This document shows, piece by piece, positions 42,820 through 52,289 of a stretch of DNA of 64,000 nucleotides. The notes under the pieces were generated by a model that saw nothing but the letters and a program-made list of their open reading frames with translations, was not told the origin of the DNA and made no database searches. This stretch comes from Enterobacteriaceae bacterium RIT693 (GTDB taxonomy: Bacteria; Pseudomonadota; Gammaproteobacteria; Enterobacterales; Enterobacteriaceae): assembly GCA_009668225.1 (NCBI GenBank), contig WJYK01000012.1, positions 1 to 64,000 of the forward strand. Reading direction: 5' to 3'. The position numbers were made by a program, and so were the translations under genes. Within the stretch, counting starts at the first letter, position 1. Every line of letters starts with the position of its first letter.

Positions 42820-44703
42820 ATGAAAATTAATATTACTCTCGCTTTCATCCTGCTGTGTTCACTGCTGAGCGGCTGTGCGCAGCAGACGCCAACACCGACC
42901 AGGCCGTCCATCACCGCCCCACCCGGCGTTTTGATCCAGCGTCTTAAAGAGATTGATCGCCAGCGCATTGCCGCGCCGCAGGATGTCTCCCTGCGTGCTG
43001 AACAGGCGGATATCACTAAAAAACTGGTCAATGACTACCTGAAAGCCGCCGATTTAGCCGTACGGCAAAACAACTACACCCTGGCTTCACAGCAGTGGCG
43101 CGATGCCCTGAACTACGAGCCGGGTAACCTGCGCGCCCTGCAGGGGCTGCGTAAAACCAACGCCCGCCGTGCGCTGGACAGCCTCTACAAGGAGGCCAGC
43201 AGCAGCAGCCGCCGCGATCCAGAGCGGGCTTTGCAAAAGATCCAGCAGGTGCTGGAAGAAGATCCCAACTGGCCGCAGGCACGGGCGCTACGCGACCACC
43301 TGCTGCGCGAGGTTGCGCGGATTAATCAGCCGGAAAATCGGCTCAATCGGGAGCTACAAAAGCCCGTTTCGCTGAAGTTTCGCGAGCACAACCTTATCTC
43401 CATCTTCAACACCATCAGCCAAATGACCGGGGTGAATATCATCTTTGATAAAGATGTCCCTCCCGGCACAACGGCCAGCCTGATTGCCAAACGTACGACG
43501 GCGGATGACGCGATTAACGTACTGCTGCTTTCTAACGGTCTGCGCAAGAAAGTGCTGAACAGCCATACGCTGCTGATTTACCCCGCGACACCGCAAAAAG
43601 AGAAGATCTATCGCGATATTGTGGTGAAAACTATCTTCCTTGGGTACGCCAAAGCCAAAGAAGTCAACGTCGCGCTGCGCAACATGGTGAAGCTCAAGGA
43701 CGTTCACGTCGATGAGCGTACCAACTCCGTCACCCTACGCGGTTCGAAAGAGAGCGTGGAGAAAGCCGAACGCCTGCTGGTCACCCTCGACCGCCCGGAG
43801 GCCGAAGTCACGCTTGCCGTTGAGGTACTGGAAGTTAACTCCAACGACATTGAAGCACTGGGTATCAACCTGCCGCAAAAAATCAGCGCCGGTTTCGGTA
43901 AGAACGAAGGGGAAAAGGGTGAAGCCAGCGGCTTACCGATTAAAGACATCAACGGGGGTAATGTCCGGGTCAATATCGACAACATGTCCATCGACCTGAA
44001 AAAAGTGCTGGGTAACGCCCGGGTACTGGCTAACCCACGCATTCGGGTCAAAAACAACAAGAAGGCGCAGATTGATATCGGCGAAACCATCCCGGTTCTG
44101 ACCAGTAATGTGAATGAAGGCATTTCCCAACAGAAAGTCGAGTATCAGGACGTCGGGCTGAAGCTTGAAGTGACGCCGGACATCAGCATGGACGACAACA
44201 TCTCCATGGACGTGAAATTTACCCTCAGCAGCCTGGGTACGTCAGAGAAAGGCGAGAACGGCGCGGTCTACTACCGCACCAACAAACGCGAAGCAAACAC
44301 CACGTTAAGCAGCCTGAACGGTGAGACGCAAATGCTGGCGGGGCTGATTAAACAGGACGAAACCGATTCCGACAGCGGCACACCGCTGCTGAGTGACATT
44401 CCCGGCCTCGGCAGGCTGTTTGGCAGCAAATCGCACAACAAGCAGCGAACCGAAGTGGTCCTGCTGATAACGCCGACCATCGATCGCAATCTGGACCTGC
44501 CGGGCAGCCACATCAGCACCATTGAAATGGGGAGTGACGATCTAACCGGTGACAGCATCCAGCTGCGCGGCCTGACGCAGCCGGACAGTGAGCCAGGTTT
44601 CAGCGCGCCGGATCTTGCGCCACCTGCGCACTTCCCGCCTCGTACCGCAACCTTGCCGCCTCCGATACTGGATGACACGCTACCGCTAAACGGAGCACCG
44701 TAA
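42820..44703 (+). CDS. Secretin GspD/PilQ-like lipoprotein with N-terminal TPR region
   Basis: A 627-residue secretin. A lipoprotein signal ends in LLSGC (Cys19). Residues about 60-150 look like TPR repeats (AADLAVRQNNYTLASQQWRDALNYEPGNLRALQG). An STN/N-domain follows (VSLKFREHNLISIFNTIS), then a secretin N3-like part and the core (VTLAVEVLEVNSNDIEALGI, VGLKLEVTPDIS, SLNGETQMLAGLI, TEVVLLITPTI). It forms the outer-membrane channel. A TPR-bearing secretin that is itself a lipoprotein differs from classical GspD, which is not lipidated and relies on GspS or GspAB. No pilotin gene is present, which fits self-targeting by the lipid. Confidence 0.85.
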   Translation: MKINITLAFILLCSLLSGCAQQTPTPTRPSITAPPGVLIQRLKEIDRQRIAAPQDVSLRAEQADITKKLVNDYLKAADLAVRQNNYTLASQQWRDALNYEPGNLRALQGLRKTNARRALDSLYKEASSSSRRDPERALQKIQQVLEEDPNWPQARALRDHLLREVARINQPENRLNRELQKPVSLKFREHNLISIFNTISQMTGVNIIFDKDVPPGTTASLIAKRTTADDAINVLLLSNGLRKKVLNSHTLLIYPATPQKEKIYRDIVVKTIFLGYAKAKEVNVALRNMVKLKDVHVDERTNSVTLRGSKESVEKAERLLVTLDRPEAEVTLAVEVLEVNSNDIEALGINLPQKISAGFGKNEGEKGEASGLPIKDINGGNVRVNIDNMSIDLKKVLGNARVLANPRIRVKNNKKAQIDIGETIPVLTSNVNEGISQQKVEYQDVGLKLEVTPDISMDDNISMDVKFTLSSLGTSEKGENGAVYYRTNKREANTTLSSLNGETQMLAGLIKQDETDSDSGTPLLSDIPGLGRLFGSKSHNKQRTEVVLLITPTIDRNLDLPGSHISTIEMGSDDLTGDSIQLRGLTQPDSEPGFSAPDLAPPAHFPPRTATLPPPILDDTLPLNGAP

Positions 44704-45179
44704 TGCACGGCCAGCGGGGTTTTACTCTGATAGAGATGATGGTGACTCTGGCGATTCTCGGCACCTTAGCCGCTGCCGCAACGCCGCTGGTACGTCACTA
44801 CCACCAACAGCAGCAGGAGATGGAGCTACGAGAGTCGCTGCGTAGCCTGCGCAACGCGATTGACGCCTATCACCAGGCTGGCCTGGACGGGAAGATTGAG
44901 AAGAAAGCCCGCGAGTCGGGCTATCCCCCGACGCTTAAACAGCTGATTGAGGGCGTGACTGATACCGCTAACCCTAACGGTGGATTAATTTATTTTCTGC
45001 GCCGTATTCCCAGGGATCCGATGTGCGACTGCCCGGGACGCAGCGACGAGGAAACCTGGCGTCTACGGGCGTCAACCCAGCCACCAGGCGACTTTAGCGG
45101 CGGGGGTAAAGATGTTTTTGACGTCAGCAGCAGCAGCACCGCCAACGGCCTGAATGGAGTGCCCTATGCGAAATGGTGA
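44703..45179 (+). CDS. Pseudopilin (GspG/H-like)
   Basis: A 158-residue prepilin with leader MHGQRG and mature FTLIEMMVTLAILGTLAAA, keeping Glu5. The C-terminal part (SLRNAIDAYHQAGLDGKIEKKA, RRIPRDPMCDCPGR) is not a clear match to GspH, I, J or K. It is the second of four pseudopilins; start and secretin stop share one base. Confidence 0.85.
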   Translation: MHGQRGFTLIEMMVTLAILGTLAAAATPLVRHYHQQQQEMELRESLRSLRNAIDAYHQAGLDGKIEKKARESGYPPTLKQLIEGVTDTANPNGGLIYFLRRIPRDPMCDCPGRSDEETWRLRASTQPPGDFSGGGKDVFDVSSSSTANGLNGVPYAKW

Positions 45180-45528
45180 AAAGGGTTTTACCCTGATTGA
45201 ACTGCTGGTGGTGATGGCGATCATCGCCACGCTGATGACGCTGGTCGCACCGCGTTTCTTTCAGCATGCCGACCAGGCCAAAGTGGTGGTGCGCGATCAC
45301 AACCTGAACACGCTGCGAAGCGCTATCGACCATTTCCGTCGCGACCGTATTGTGGGCCCCTACAGCCTGGACGAGCTTATCGAGGCAGGTTATCTGCGCG
45401 AAATGCCGCTGGATCCGGTCACTAACCGCCGCGATATCTGGGAGGCAAAAACCGACGATGACGGGCAGATTGTTGATATTGAAGCGCCACAAACGTTCCC
45501 CCAGCAGCCATTTCATGCGCCTGACTGA
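45166..45528 (+). CDS. Pseudopilin (GspG-like, second copy)
   Basis: A 120-residue prepilin. The start at MRNGEKG is preferred over an ATG four codons upstream because GGAG lies six bases before it and the leader has the usual length. Mature FTLIELLVVMAIIATLMTLV keeps Glu5. The C-terminal part has YSLDELIEAGYLREMPLDPVTNRRD, like GspG. It overlaps the preceding and following genes. Confidence 0.85.
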   Translation: MRNGEKGFTLIELLVVMAIIATLMTLVAPRFFQHADQAKVVVRDHNLNTLRSAIDHFRRDRIVGPYSLDELIEAGYLREMPLDPVTNRRDIWEAKTDDDGQIVDIEAPQTFPQQPFHAPD

Positions 45529-46003
45529 ACGGCAGGGCGGCTTTACCTATCTGCTACTGTTGGTCGCCCTGTCTGCCTTAGCGCTGTCGCTGCTGAAAAG
45601 CCAGGACAGCGTGCAGATGAGGTATTGGGAGCAACAGGAGGCAGAACTGTTGTTTCGCGGCGAGCAATACCGTGCGGCTATTGCCGCCTATCGGGCCGTG
45701 GGCAACGGCTGCTTTCCCGTGCGTGTTGAACAGCTGACGCTCGACAAACGCGGGCCAACGCCGCGCTATCATCTGCGCCAGGCCTGGGTCGACCCGCTGA
45801 CAAACGATAAAACTTGGGGAGCTATCTACGATCCGCAGGGGCGCTGGATCGGCGTGCGCAGCCTGGGCAAAGGCAAACCCCGCCGTAAAGTGGGATTCAG
45901 CCACGATATAGAGACGTTTTCAAAAGCGAAAAGCTATTACGACTGGACGTTTAAAGTGGAGGGCGATCCGCAGGCTCCCATGCCAGCGGCTTGTGGGCGA
46001 TAA
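45515..46003 (+). CDS. Pseudopilin without Glu5 (GspK-like position)
   Basis: About 162 residues from MRLTERQGG, overlapping the end of the preceding gene by 14 bases. The mature N-terminus FTYLLLLVALSALALSLL has leucine in place of the conserved Glu5. In canonical systems the pseudopilin lacking Glu5 is GspK, which caps the tip. The body (QYRAAIAAYRAVGNGCFPVRVEQLTLDKR) is otherwise unlike GspK and shorter. Last gene of the operon. Confidence 0.75.
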   Translation: MRLTERQGGFTYLLLLVALSALALSLLKSQDSVQMRYWEQQEAELLFRGEQYRAAIAAYRAVGNGCFPVRVEQLTLDKRGPTPRYHLRQAWVDPLTNDKTWGAIYDPQGRWIGVRSLGKGKPRRKVGFSHDIETFSKAKSYYDWTFKVEGDPQAPMPAACGR

Positions 46004-46008
46004 AAAAT

Positions 46009-46040
46009 GAGCCCTGCCTCGTGTAAACGCAGCAGGGCTC
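46009..46040. terminator. Terminator between the secretion operon and the invasin gene
   Basis: GAGCCCTGC pairs with GCAGGGCTC (9 bp, 14-base loop). On the minus strand a T-run follows, so it mainly serves the invasin-like gene; on the plus strand only ATTAA follows. Confidence 0.7.
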
Positions 46041-46073
46041 ATTAACGATCGGCTCATCAGGACCTTAATAAGG

Positions 46074-49000
46074 TTAGTTCTGGTTTACCGTCGTTCTCCA
46101 GTCTGAAGGTGCGTCGTACCAGTCTTTGTTACCGTCACCCATATAAACAGAGGTGCCAGGCATTTTACCCGTGGAGCAGATCCAGGCCCTGAGATGCAGT
46201 TTTTGCGTCCCGGTTCCGGTCACTTTCTCGTACCCCGTCACGCCATCACTGCCGGTTGTTTTACGGAAATCGGCCTGTGACGGTGGGATAGGCATGCCAT
46301 CCGGTGTTGGGATCGAGCCACGGTAAACCTTGAAGCAAACTTCTACACCAGAAACAGGGTTTCCTTTATTGTTTTCCACTTTGACCGCCGGTTCATAAAC
46401 CCATGGGGCAACAAAGTTATAGAAGTAATAATGCTTAACCCGAGTAATGCTATAAGTCACGGGATCCTGAACACGCTCCGACTGATTAGAGCTATTACTT
46501 CCCGATCGCCCCGTACTCGGGCTAGTGGCTTGCAGCGTTAATGAAAGACCATATCCGGTGTCTCCGGACTGAATACGATATTGACTCGAGGTCGCCCCGG
46601 AAATCGCCGATCCATTACGCTTCCATTGGTAAGACCAATTGGTTGCTCCGCCGCCATTCTGGTTTACACGGGTATTGGACGAATCAATACTTATCGTCAT
46701 GCCCGGTTTAAGGTTCGACATTGGCGTAATAGCAACATATTCCACAATTGGCGCCCCTTTAAGCGAAACCGTACTGGAGTCCTGATAACCATTAACGCTG
46801 GCATAAACCTGCAGATTCCCACCCGTTTCACGCGTCGTCAACGTATAGGTTCCTTGCCCCTGGGCATTCGTGACCGTTGATTTCGCTCCTGCGGTAACCA
46901 GGGCTGGTGTGTTGATAGACCAGACGATCCCCTCTCCCGGCACCACAACGTTATTTTTATCGTATGCCGTCACGGTATACGTTACGGTGCTGTTGCTGTC
47001 CGCATTGACCGAGCTTTTATCCGCTGTAACCGCTACACGGCTGACCTTACCAATTACTTTGGCCGTTTTAACGGAGGATGCATCCCCTGTCTTGCCCGCG
47101 GAGTTTCTCACAGTCACATAGGCATAAATGCTGTTTCCCGCATCAGCGTCAGTCAAGGTATAGGAGTCTTTATTGGCCCCACCAATGCCTCCTGAAACCG
47201 TCCCTGAATCTCTCCCCCATTGATAGGCTTTAGTGACGCTTCCTCCGCCACGCTCATCGACATCAACCCGGGTAACCCTCACGGTGTCACCGACTTTCAA
47301 CCCGCTGGTTTTATCTAAGGTCACGCCTGTGACCACAGGGATACCGTTAATCTGAACACCCTCACTCCCGTTTTTTCCTCCCGCCGTTGCGGTTACCGTA
47401 ATGGCACCGCCCGTTTGAGTGGTCGTAACGGTCATCGTTCCTTCACCTTGATTATTTGTCGTGCTGCTCGTTGCTCCCTGAGTCACTAACGAAGGTTTAT
47501 CAATAGACCAACCGATCGCTTCGTTTGGAACGGCCACATTTCTCTTGTCCGTCGCTTTTGCTGTGAAGATCAGTTTACTGTTGCCGTTGGCATCCACAAC
47601 ATCAGCACTGGCGGTAACCAGAATATTCGCAACAGTCCCAATGACCGCATCGGTTTTATCAGAATGTCCATACCCTGAATTCCCCGCGGCGTTGGTCGCG
47701 TAAACGTCAACGAAGATCATCATCCCGGTATCGGCATCCGTCAGTGTATAGGTTGCTCCCGTTGCACCACTAATTCCTCCTGATACTGAGCCACTATCAC
47801 GTCCCCATTGATAGGTATAGGTTACGTTACCGCCGCCATTTTGATTAACGATCAGATCGTTAATACTGAGCGTTTCACCGACTTTCAGCCCTGAAGTTTT
47901 ATTCAACGTGACGCGCTCAATGGTTGGGATCCCCTTCAGCGTCACGGCTTTTGTATCCTGCTTAGCACCAATAGTTGCGGTAGCCATGACAACACCGCCC
48001 ATATTCAGCGCTGAAATCGCCATTGTCCCTTTCCCCTGGGCATCGGTTTCTGCCTCCGCCTCGCCCTGAGTGACCAGCGCCGGTTTATCGAGGCTCCAGT
48101 GAATAGCCGACCGGGGAACGGCAACACCGTTCTTATCTTTCGCCTCTGCAGTAAAGATCACACTACTGCTGCCATCGGCGTTTATGGCATCAACATTGGG
48201 CGTTACGGATACCGTCGACACCACGCCAATCACAGACTGTGTTTTCTCCGAACCGAGAGAACCGGTATTTTTAACCGCGTTGGTTGCCGTGACGTAGACA
48301 AAAATCTGTGCACCGGTATCGGCCTCGGTCAGCGTATAGCTCGGGGCTTTTGCCCCAGAAATACCGCCGGAAACGCTGCCGGTATCACGCCCCCACTGGT
48401 AGCTGTAGGTCACTGCACCACCGCCGTTTTCTTCGACCGCAATATCCGACACGCTCACGGTATCACCCACTTTAAGCCCGCTGGTTTTATTCAGCGCAAC
48501 GCGGGTGATAACCGGAATGCCTTTCAGCGTGGCGTCATAGCCGCCGGTTTTGCCGCCAATGGCTGCCGTTACGAGGAAATCGCCGCCGGTGTGTCGGGCT
48601 ATCAGCTCAAGCTTACCTTTCCCCTCAGCGCTGGTTTCGGTGTCGCTCTCTTTTTGCGTTACCAGCGACGGTTTATCTACCGTCCAGCCGATCGTTTCTC
48701 CGGGAACGGCCACGCCTTTTTTATCCAGCGCCAGCGCCGTAAAGGTCAACGTACTGCTGCCGTCGGCGTTCACGCTGCTGGTGTCAGACGTCACGATGAC
48801 CTGATTCACAAGACCAATAACCTTGTCGGTTTTGTCCGAGGCTTTCCCCCCTTTGTTACCCGCTTTGTTGGTCGCCCAGGCGAGAACGGCGAGCTGCGTG
48901 CCGGTATCCGCCTCCGCTAACGTGTAGCTGTCGCCGTTGGCTCCGCTAATAAGATTGCCGTCGCGGGTCCACTGCCAGCTCATCTCTACGGCACCGCTGC

Positions 49001-52000
49001 CGTTTTCTTCTACCTGATAATCTGCAACGCGAACGGTCTCCCCCACTTTGAGGGTTTTCGTTCTGTCGAGCGTCACGCTTGTCACAACCGGGATGCCGTT
49101 CAGCGTCAGATCGGCCCGATCGCTTTTCCCCTCGATCTCTGCCGTGACTTTTGCCGTACCGCCGAGCGTAGCGGTAGTCAATATCGCCGTCGCGTTACCG
49201 TCCCGATCGGTAGTGTTGACCTGATGGCTCAGCGTGCCCAAATCAGGCGTTTGCGTTGACCACACGACGGCCGCATTTTGCACCACGTTGTTATGCGCAT
49301 CCCGCGCCGTAGCCGTCAGGGTTGCGGTATTACTTCCGTTCGCGTTGAGCGTATCTGGCGAGCTGGTAAGCTCAACGCTGTCCACCTTACCGACGACGAT
49401 CTGCATCGTTTTCGATGCCTTCCCTGCGCTGACTTCAACGCTGGACGGTGCCGTTTTTGGAATGGTCACTTTTGCACTCACCCTGCCCCCGGCGTCGCTG
49501 TCGCCGCTGGCCGGACCGCTGAAATCGCTCCCCGAGATCTGCCAGTCAATGGCCTGTTTACGGAGCGTCACGGGATTGTCAAAGCGATCGAAAAGCCCGG
49601 CGCTGACTTCAGCATCGCTGCTGCCAGCTACCGCGCTGTCCGGCACATCAAGATCGACCCGCGCGACGGCGCCCGCCTCAAGCGCAATCGCAGGAGCAGA
49701 GGCCTTCGCGTCGCCAACGTCTACGCTAACATCCCAGCCATCCGCGACTTTTTGCGGCGCGGTCAGGGTCATCGAAGCGTGCCCCTGATCGTCGGTCATA
49801 CCGCTGTGGATTTCTCCGTTGCTTTTCCAGGTTACCGCCGTCGGAACAATCATCGGGGCGCCATCCTGATCGGTTACGTCGAGGATAAACTCCTGGTCTG
49901 TGGCAACTTCAGCCTGTTTCGGTGAGCGGGAGAAGTGAATAGACAGCGCGCGTGAGAAGTCTACATTGAGCTTCATCGTCTCTTGCTGAGACGAATTATC
50001 CCCGGCGGCGGCGCTGCTGAACTCTGCAACCGGCGACATCAAAGAGGCCACTATCTGATCCTGGCCGTCGTCCATGATCCCGGTTATCTTCACCAGCGCC
50101 TGGCCATGGGCATCCGTGCGAACACTATTCTGTGACAGCACACCGAGCACATTCTGGCTTTGCCAGTACACGCGCTGGTCCTCAAGAGGGGTACCTTTGC
50201 CGTCGGTCACCTGCGCCAGCAGCAATAATGCGCCATCGTTTTCGGCGAAGAATTTCACGCTGCCGTCCTGGCGAATTTCCCCCGGGGTCAACAGGTGATC
50301 GATACGCAGCAAGGCGATCTCGGCACTGCCGGTCACTTCCGCCGCACCCGGCTCACCCGCAACGCCTTTTTTATTAACCGGCGTCACCTGGAAGATAAGC
50401 GTTTTGCTCATATCTTCCGCACTGACCTGCCAGCTGGCGCTGCCTTCTTTAAGTAACTTACCGCTGGCTTTATCAAACCAACGCAGCTGCGTTTGGGTCT
50501 CGTCTTCATCCTCCCCTTCGTTGCTGACGTAGGTGTAACTCCCCGTCAGCGTTTTACCCGGCGACATTTCACCGTCGATAGTCACCCCGGTTACGGAAGG
50601 TGCAAAATCACCCGGCATCACGGTGAGATGGTAACTGGCAGAGCTAAATACCCGCTCGCTGTCCGTTGGAGCCGTTTCGGTCGCGGTGATGATGACATCG
50701 CCACGCTGCTTCGGATTGACCTGGCCGCTCGCTTCATCCACGGAAGCCACCGCGGCGTTCGACGAAGCATAACGAACGACGCCCCCTTGCCCCCCCTTCA
50801 CCGCATGCAGCAGCGGAACGCCAACCTGGGTAGCCCGCTCCGTCGGCACGAAGTACAGACGCCAGTCTTTTTCTTTCTGTTTGTAGGCCAGCACGATATT
50901 GTTATTTCGGGTGACAAACTCGGTGCGGGATTGCATCAACGACGGCATTGCCGTGGCATTTTCAGCCGCCAACATCTCTGATAATTTGCGCCCAAACTCC
51001 CAGTGGAAATTAACACCCACGGCAAAGTTATCGCTCTGACCACTGATAAAGTGTTGCTCGGCGCTTATGCCAAGCAGCGGCACGGGTTGCCAGTTCAGGC
51101 CAAGATTCAGGCCGTGTGGGTTGCGGCTGGCTTCGCTGCGGCTGCCGTTAACGTCGACTTTCTCACCGTACCACTGGAACCAGCCAACGTTTGCGGAGAC
51201 GTGCTGAGACAGCGCAGTTTCAACATTGATGTCCCAGCCACGGGCCGCACGCTCGTAGAGTTCATAGCGTGCGGGGTCGTCATTAAAGACGTTGTCGTTC
51301 GAATGACGCCAGCCGCTTAGCGGGACATAGTAGTTTGCCGACGCGCGCATTCTGTCGCTCCACAGCTCGCCCCCCAGTCCCAGCCGGTTATGATGACGGG
51401 TAATATCCTGGTCAAAAAAGACGTTGCCGCCCGCCAGCAGGTGCGGCGTAAAGGTATGCCGCCAGCCGATGCCGAGATTGAGCATGTTGCGATCGTTCCA
51501 GCGATGGGAACTCATCTGGGTAAACAGAATGTCGTCCTGCCAGATTTTTACCGGCCAGAGGAAATCCAGGCCAAAATCACGGCCGTCGTTTCCGGCCAGG
51601 CCAACATCCGCCGTTACCCGGGCTTTGCCGCCCGTCTGTTTCAGCCAGTTCTCGACCTCCTGAGTTAACGCAGCGTTTACCGTACTGTTGGCGGTGGCGC
51701 GCAGCGCATTGCCCGCGCCGTTTTGCTGAGCGTTCCCCCATGTCGAGGCCATCCGGTCACGCAGTCCGCTCTCATCATTACCGGCTGCCGCGGCGTCGGA
51801 CGTGCGTGTATCGTGATCCTGAGGCACAATTATCCACTGGCCTGCCAGGGTTTTAAGCTGCTCCGGGGTTTTTACCCGGCCATTCAGCGCCTGTAGCGCG
51901 TCAAGGGAGATGTGATAATGGAAGGCAACATTCGTGATGTCCTCATCTTCTCCGACGTTCACCAGCTTCACCGCCGGATAACGCCGGGTCTGCGGGCCGG

Positions 52001-52289
52001 TATCCGGCAGCAACAGCCATTCGTTAAGGGTGAGCCCATACTGCTGCGCCAGCTGTTGTTGTTGTTGCTCAAGATTGTCGATTTGCGGGGCGATTTCCTG
52101 CTGGATTTGCTGCCAGCTTTTATGCGCCGTTTTATGATAAAGGATGTAATTTTGTGTGTGTTTTTCGGGTAGCATTTGCGCCCGAACGCCTTGAGGAATA
52201 GTAAAAAGACATAACGAAAAAATATAGTGCGATAATATTATCCAGACGGAAAAACGCTGGCGCACAGAATATTGTTGTGTGCTGGTCAT
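46074..52289 (-). CDS. Intimin/invasin-like inverse autotransporter adhesin
   Basis: A 2071-residue giant adhesin (type Ve). A signal region (to about 37) is followed by a LysM-like domain (about 95-155, ISLDALQALNGRVKTPEQLKTLAGQWIIVPQ), an inverse-autotransporter barrel (about 200-465, LGIGWRHTFTPHLLAGGNVFFDQDI ... ANYYVPLSGWR), Ig-like Big_1 domains, and then five nearly identical 195-residue double modules. The C-terminal end (about 1940-2071) is a non-repeat domain that may bind a receptor. The barrel anchors the protein and the long arm projects outwards. An AAGG site lies before the start and a terminator after the stop. It interrupts the chitin-related genes and may mediate adhesion to host or chitin surfaces. 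Confidence 0.92.
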   Translation of the reverse strand: MTSTQQYSVRQRFSVWIILSHYIFSLCLFTIPQGVRAQMLPEKHTQNYILYHKTAHKSWQQIQQEIAPQIDNLEQQQQQLAQQYGLTLNEWLLLPDTGPQTRRYPAVKLVNVGEDEDITNVAFHYHISLDALQALNGRVKTPEQLKTLAGQWIIVPQDHDTRTSDAAAAGNDESGLRDRMASTWGNAQQNGAGNALRATANSTVNAALTQEVENWLKQTGGKARVTADVGLAGNDGRDFGLDFLWPVKIWQDDILFTQMSSHRWNDRNMLNLGIGWRHTFTPHLLAGGNVFFDQDITRHHNRLGLGGELWSDRMRASANYYVPLSGWRHSNDNVFNDDPARYELYERAARGWDINVETALSQHVSANVGWFQWYGEKVDVNGSRSEASRNPHGLNLGLNWQPVPLLGISAEQHFISGQSDNFAVGVNFHWEFGRKLSEMLAAENATAMPSLMQSRTEFVTRNNNIVLAYKQKEKDWRLYFVPTERATQVGVPLLHAVKGGQGGVVRYASSNAAVASVDEASGQVNPKQRGDVIITATETAPTDSERVFSSASYHLTVMPGDFAPSVTGVTIDGEMSPGKTLTGSYTYVSNEGEDEDETQTQLRWFDKASGKLLKEGSASWQVSAEDMSKTLIFQVTPVNKKGVAGEPGAAEVTGSAEIALLRIDHLLTPGEIRQDGSVKFFAENDGALLLLAQVTDGKGTPLEDQRVYWQSQNVLGVLSQNSVRTDAHGQALVKITGIMDDGQDQIVASLMSPVAEFSSAAAGDNSSQQETMKLNVDFSRALSIHFSRSPKQAEVATDQEFILDVTDQDGAPMIVPTAVTWKSNGEIHSGMTDDQGHASMTLTAPQKVADGWDVSVDVGDAKASAPAIALEAGAVARVDLDVPDSAVAGSSDAEVSAGLFDRFDNPVTLRKQAIDWQISGSDFSGPASGDSDAGGRVSAKVTIPKTAPSSVEVSAGKASKTMQIVVGKVDSVELTSSPDTLNANGSNTATLTATARDAHNNVVQNAAVVWSTQTPDLGTLSHQVNTTDRDGNATAILTTATLGGTAKVTAEIEGKSDRADLTLNGIPVVTSVTLDRTKTLKVGETVRVADYQVEENGSGAVEMSWQWTRDGNLISGANGDSYTLAEADTGTQLAVLAWATNKAGNKGGKASDKTDKVIGLVNQVIVTSDTSSVNADGSSTLTFTALALDKKGVAVPGETIGWTVDKPSLVTQKESDTETSAEGKGKLELIARHTGGDFLVTAAIGGKTGGYDATLKGIPVITRVALNKTSGLKVGDTVSVSDIAVEENGGGAVTYSYQWGRDTGSVSGGISGAKAPSYTLTEADTGAQIFVYVTATNAVKNTGSLGSEKTQSVIGVVSTVSVTPNVDAINADGSSSVIFTAEAKDKNGVAVPRSAIHWSLDKPALVTQGEAEAETDAQGKGTMAISALNMGGVVMATATIGAKQDTKAVTLKGIPTIERVTLNKTSGLKVGETLSINDLIVNQNGGGNVTYTYQWGRDSGSVSGGISGATGATYTLTDADTGMMIFVDVYATNAAGNSGYGHSDKTDAVIGTVANILVTASADVVDANGNSKLIFTAKATDKRNVAVPNEAIGWSIDKPSLVTQGATSSTTNNQGEGTMTVTTTQTGGAITVTATAGGKNGSEGVQINGIPVVTGVTLDKTSGLKVGDTVRVTRVDVDERGGGSVTKAYQWGRDSGTVSGGIGGANKDSYTLTDADAGNSIYAYVTVRNSAGKTGDASSVKTAKVIGKVSRVAVTADKSSVNADSNSTVTYTVTAYDKNNVVVPGEGIVWSINTPALVTAGAKSTVTNAQGQGTYTLTTRETGGNLQVYASVNGYQDSSTVSLKGAPIVEYVAITPMSNLKPGMTISIDSSNTRVNQNGGGATNWSYQWKRNGSAISGATSSQYRIQSGDTGYGLSLTLQATSPSTGRSGSNSSNQSERVQDPVTYSITRVKHYYFYNFVAPWVYEPAVKVENNKGNPVSGVEVCFKVYRGSIPTPDGMPIPPSQADFRKTTGSDGVTGYEKVTGTGTQKLHLRAWICSTGKMPGTSVYMGDGNKDWYDAPSDWRTTVNQN
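46440..49110 (-). repeat. Five tandem adhesin modules of about 586 bp
   Basis: The marker GIP..V..V.L.KT.(G)LKVG.T recurs at about 49089, 48512, 47926, 47338 and 46750, with spacing of 577, 586, 588 and 588 bp. Each unit encodes a ~195-residue pair of Ig-like modules. Last unit is the most diverged. Such repeats can recombine and alter arm length. Confidence 0.85.

Noticed and set aside
46440-49110. Sequence-assembly collapse or duplication artefact in the adhesin repeats
   Set aside because: The five units differ from each other in many positions, spacing is regular and the frame stays open, so the repeats look genuine; the exact copy number could still be uncertain in short-read data.
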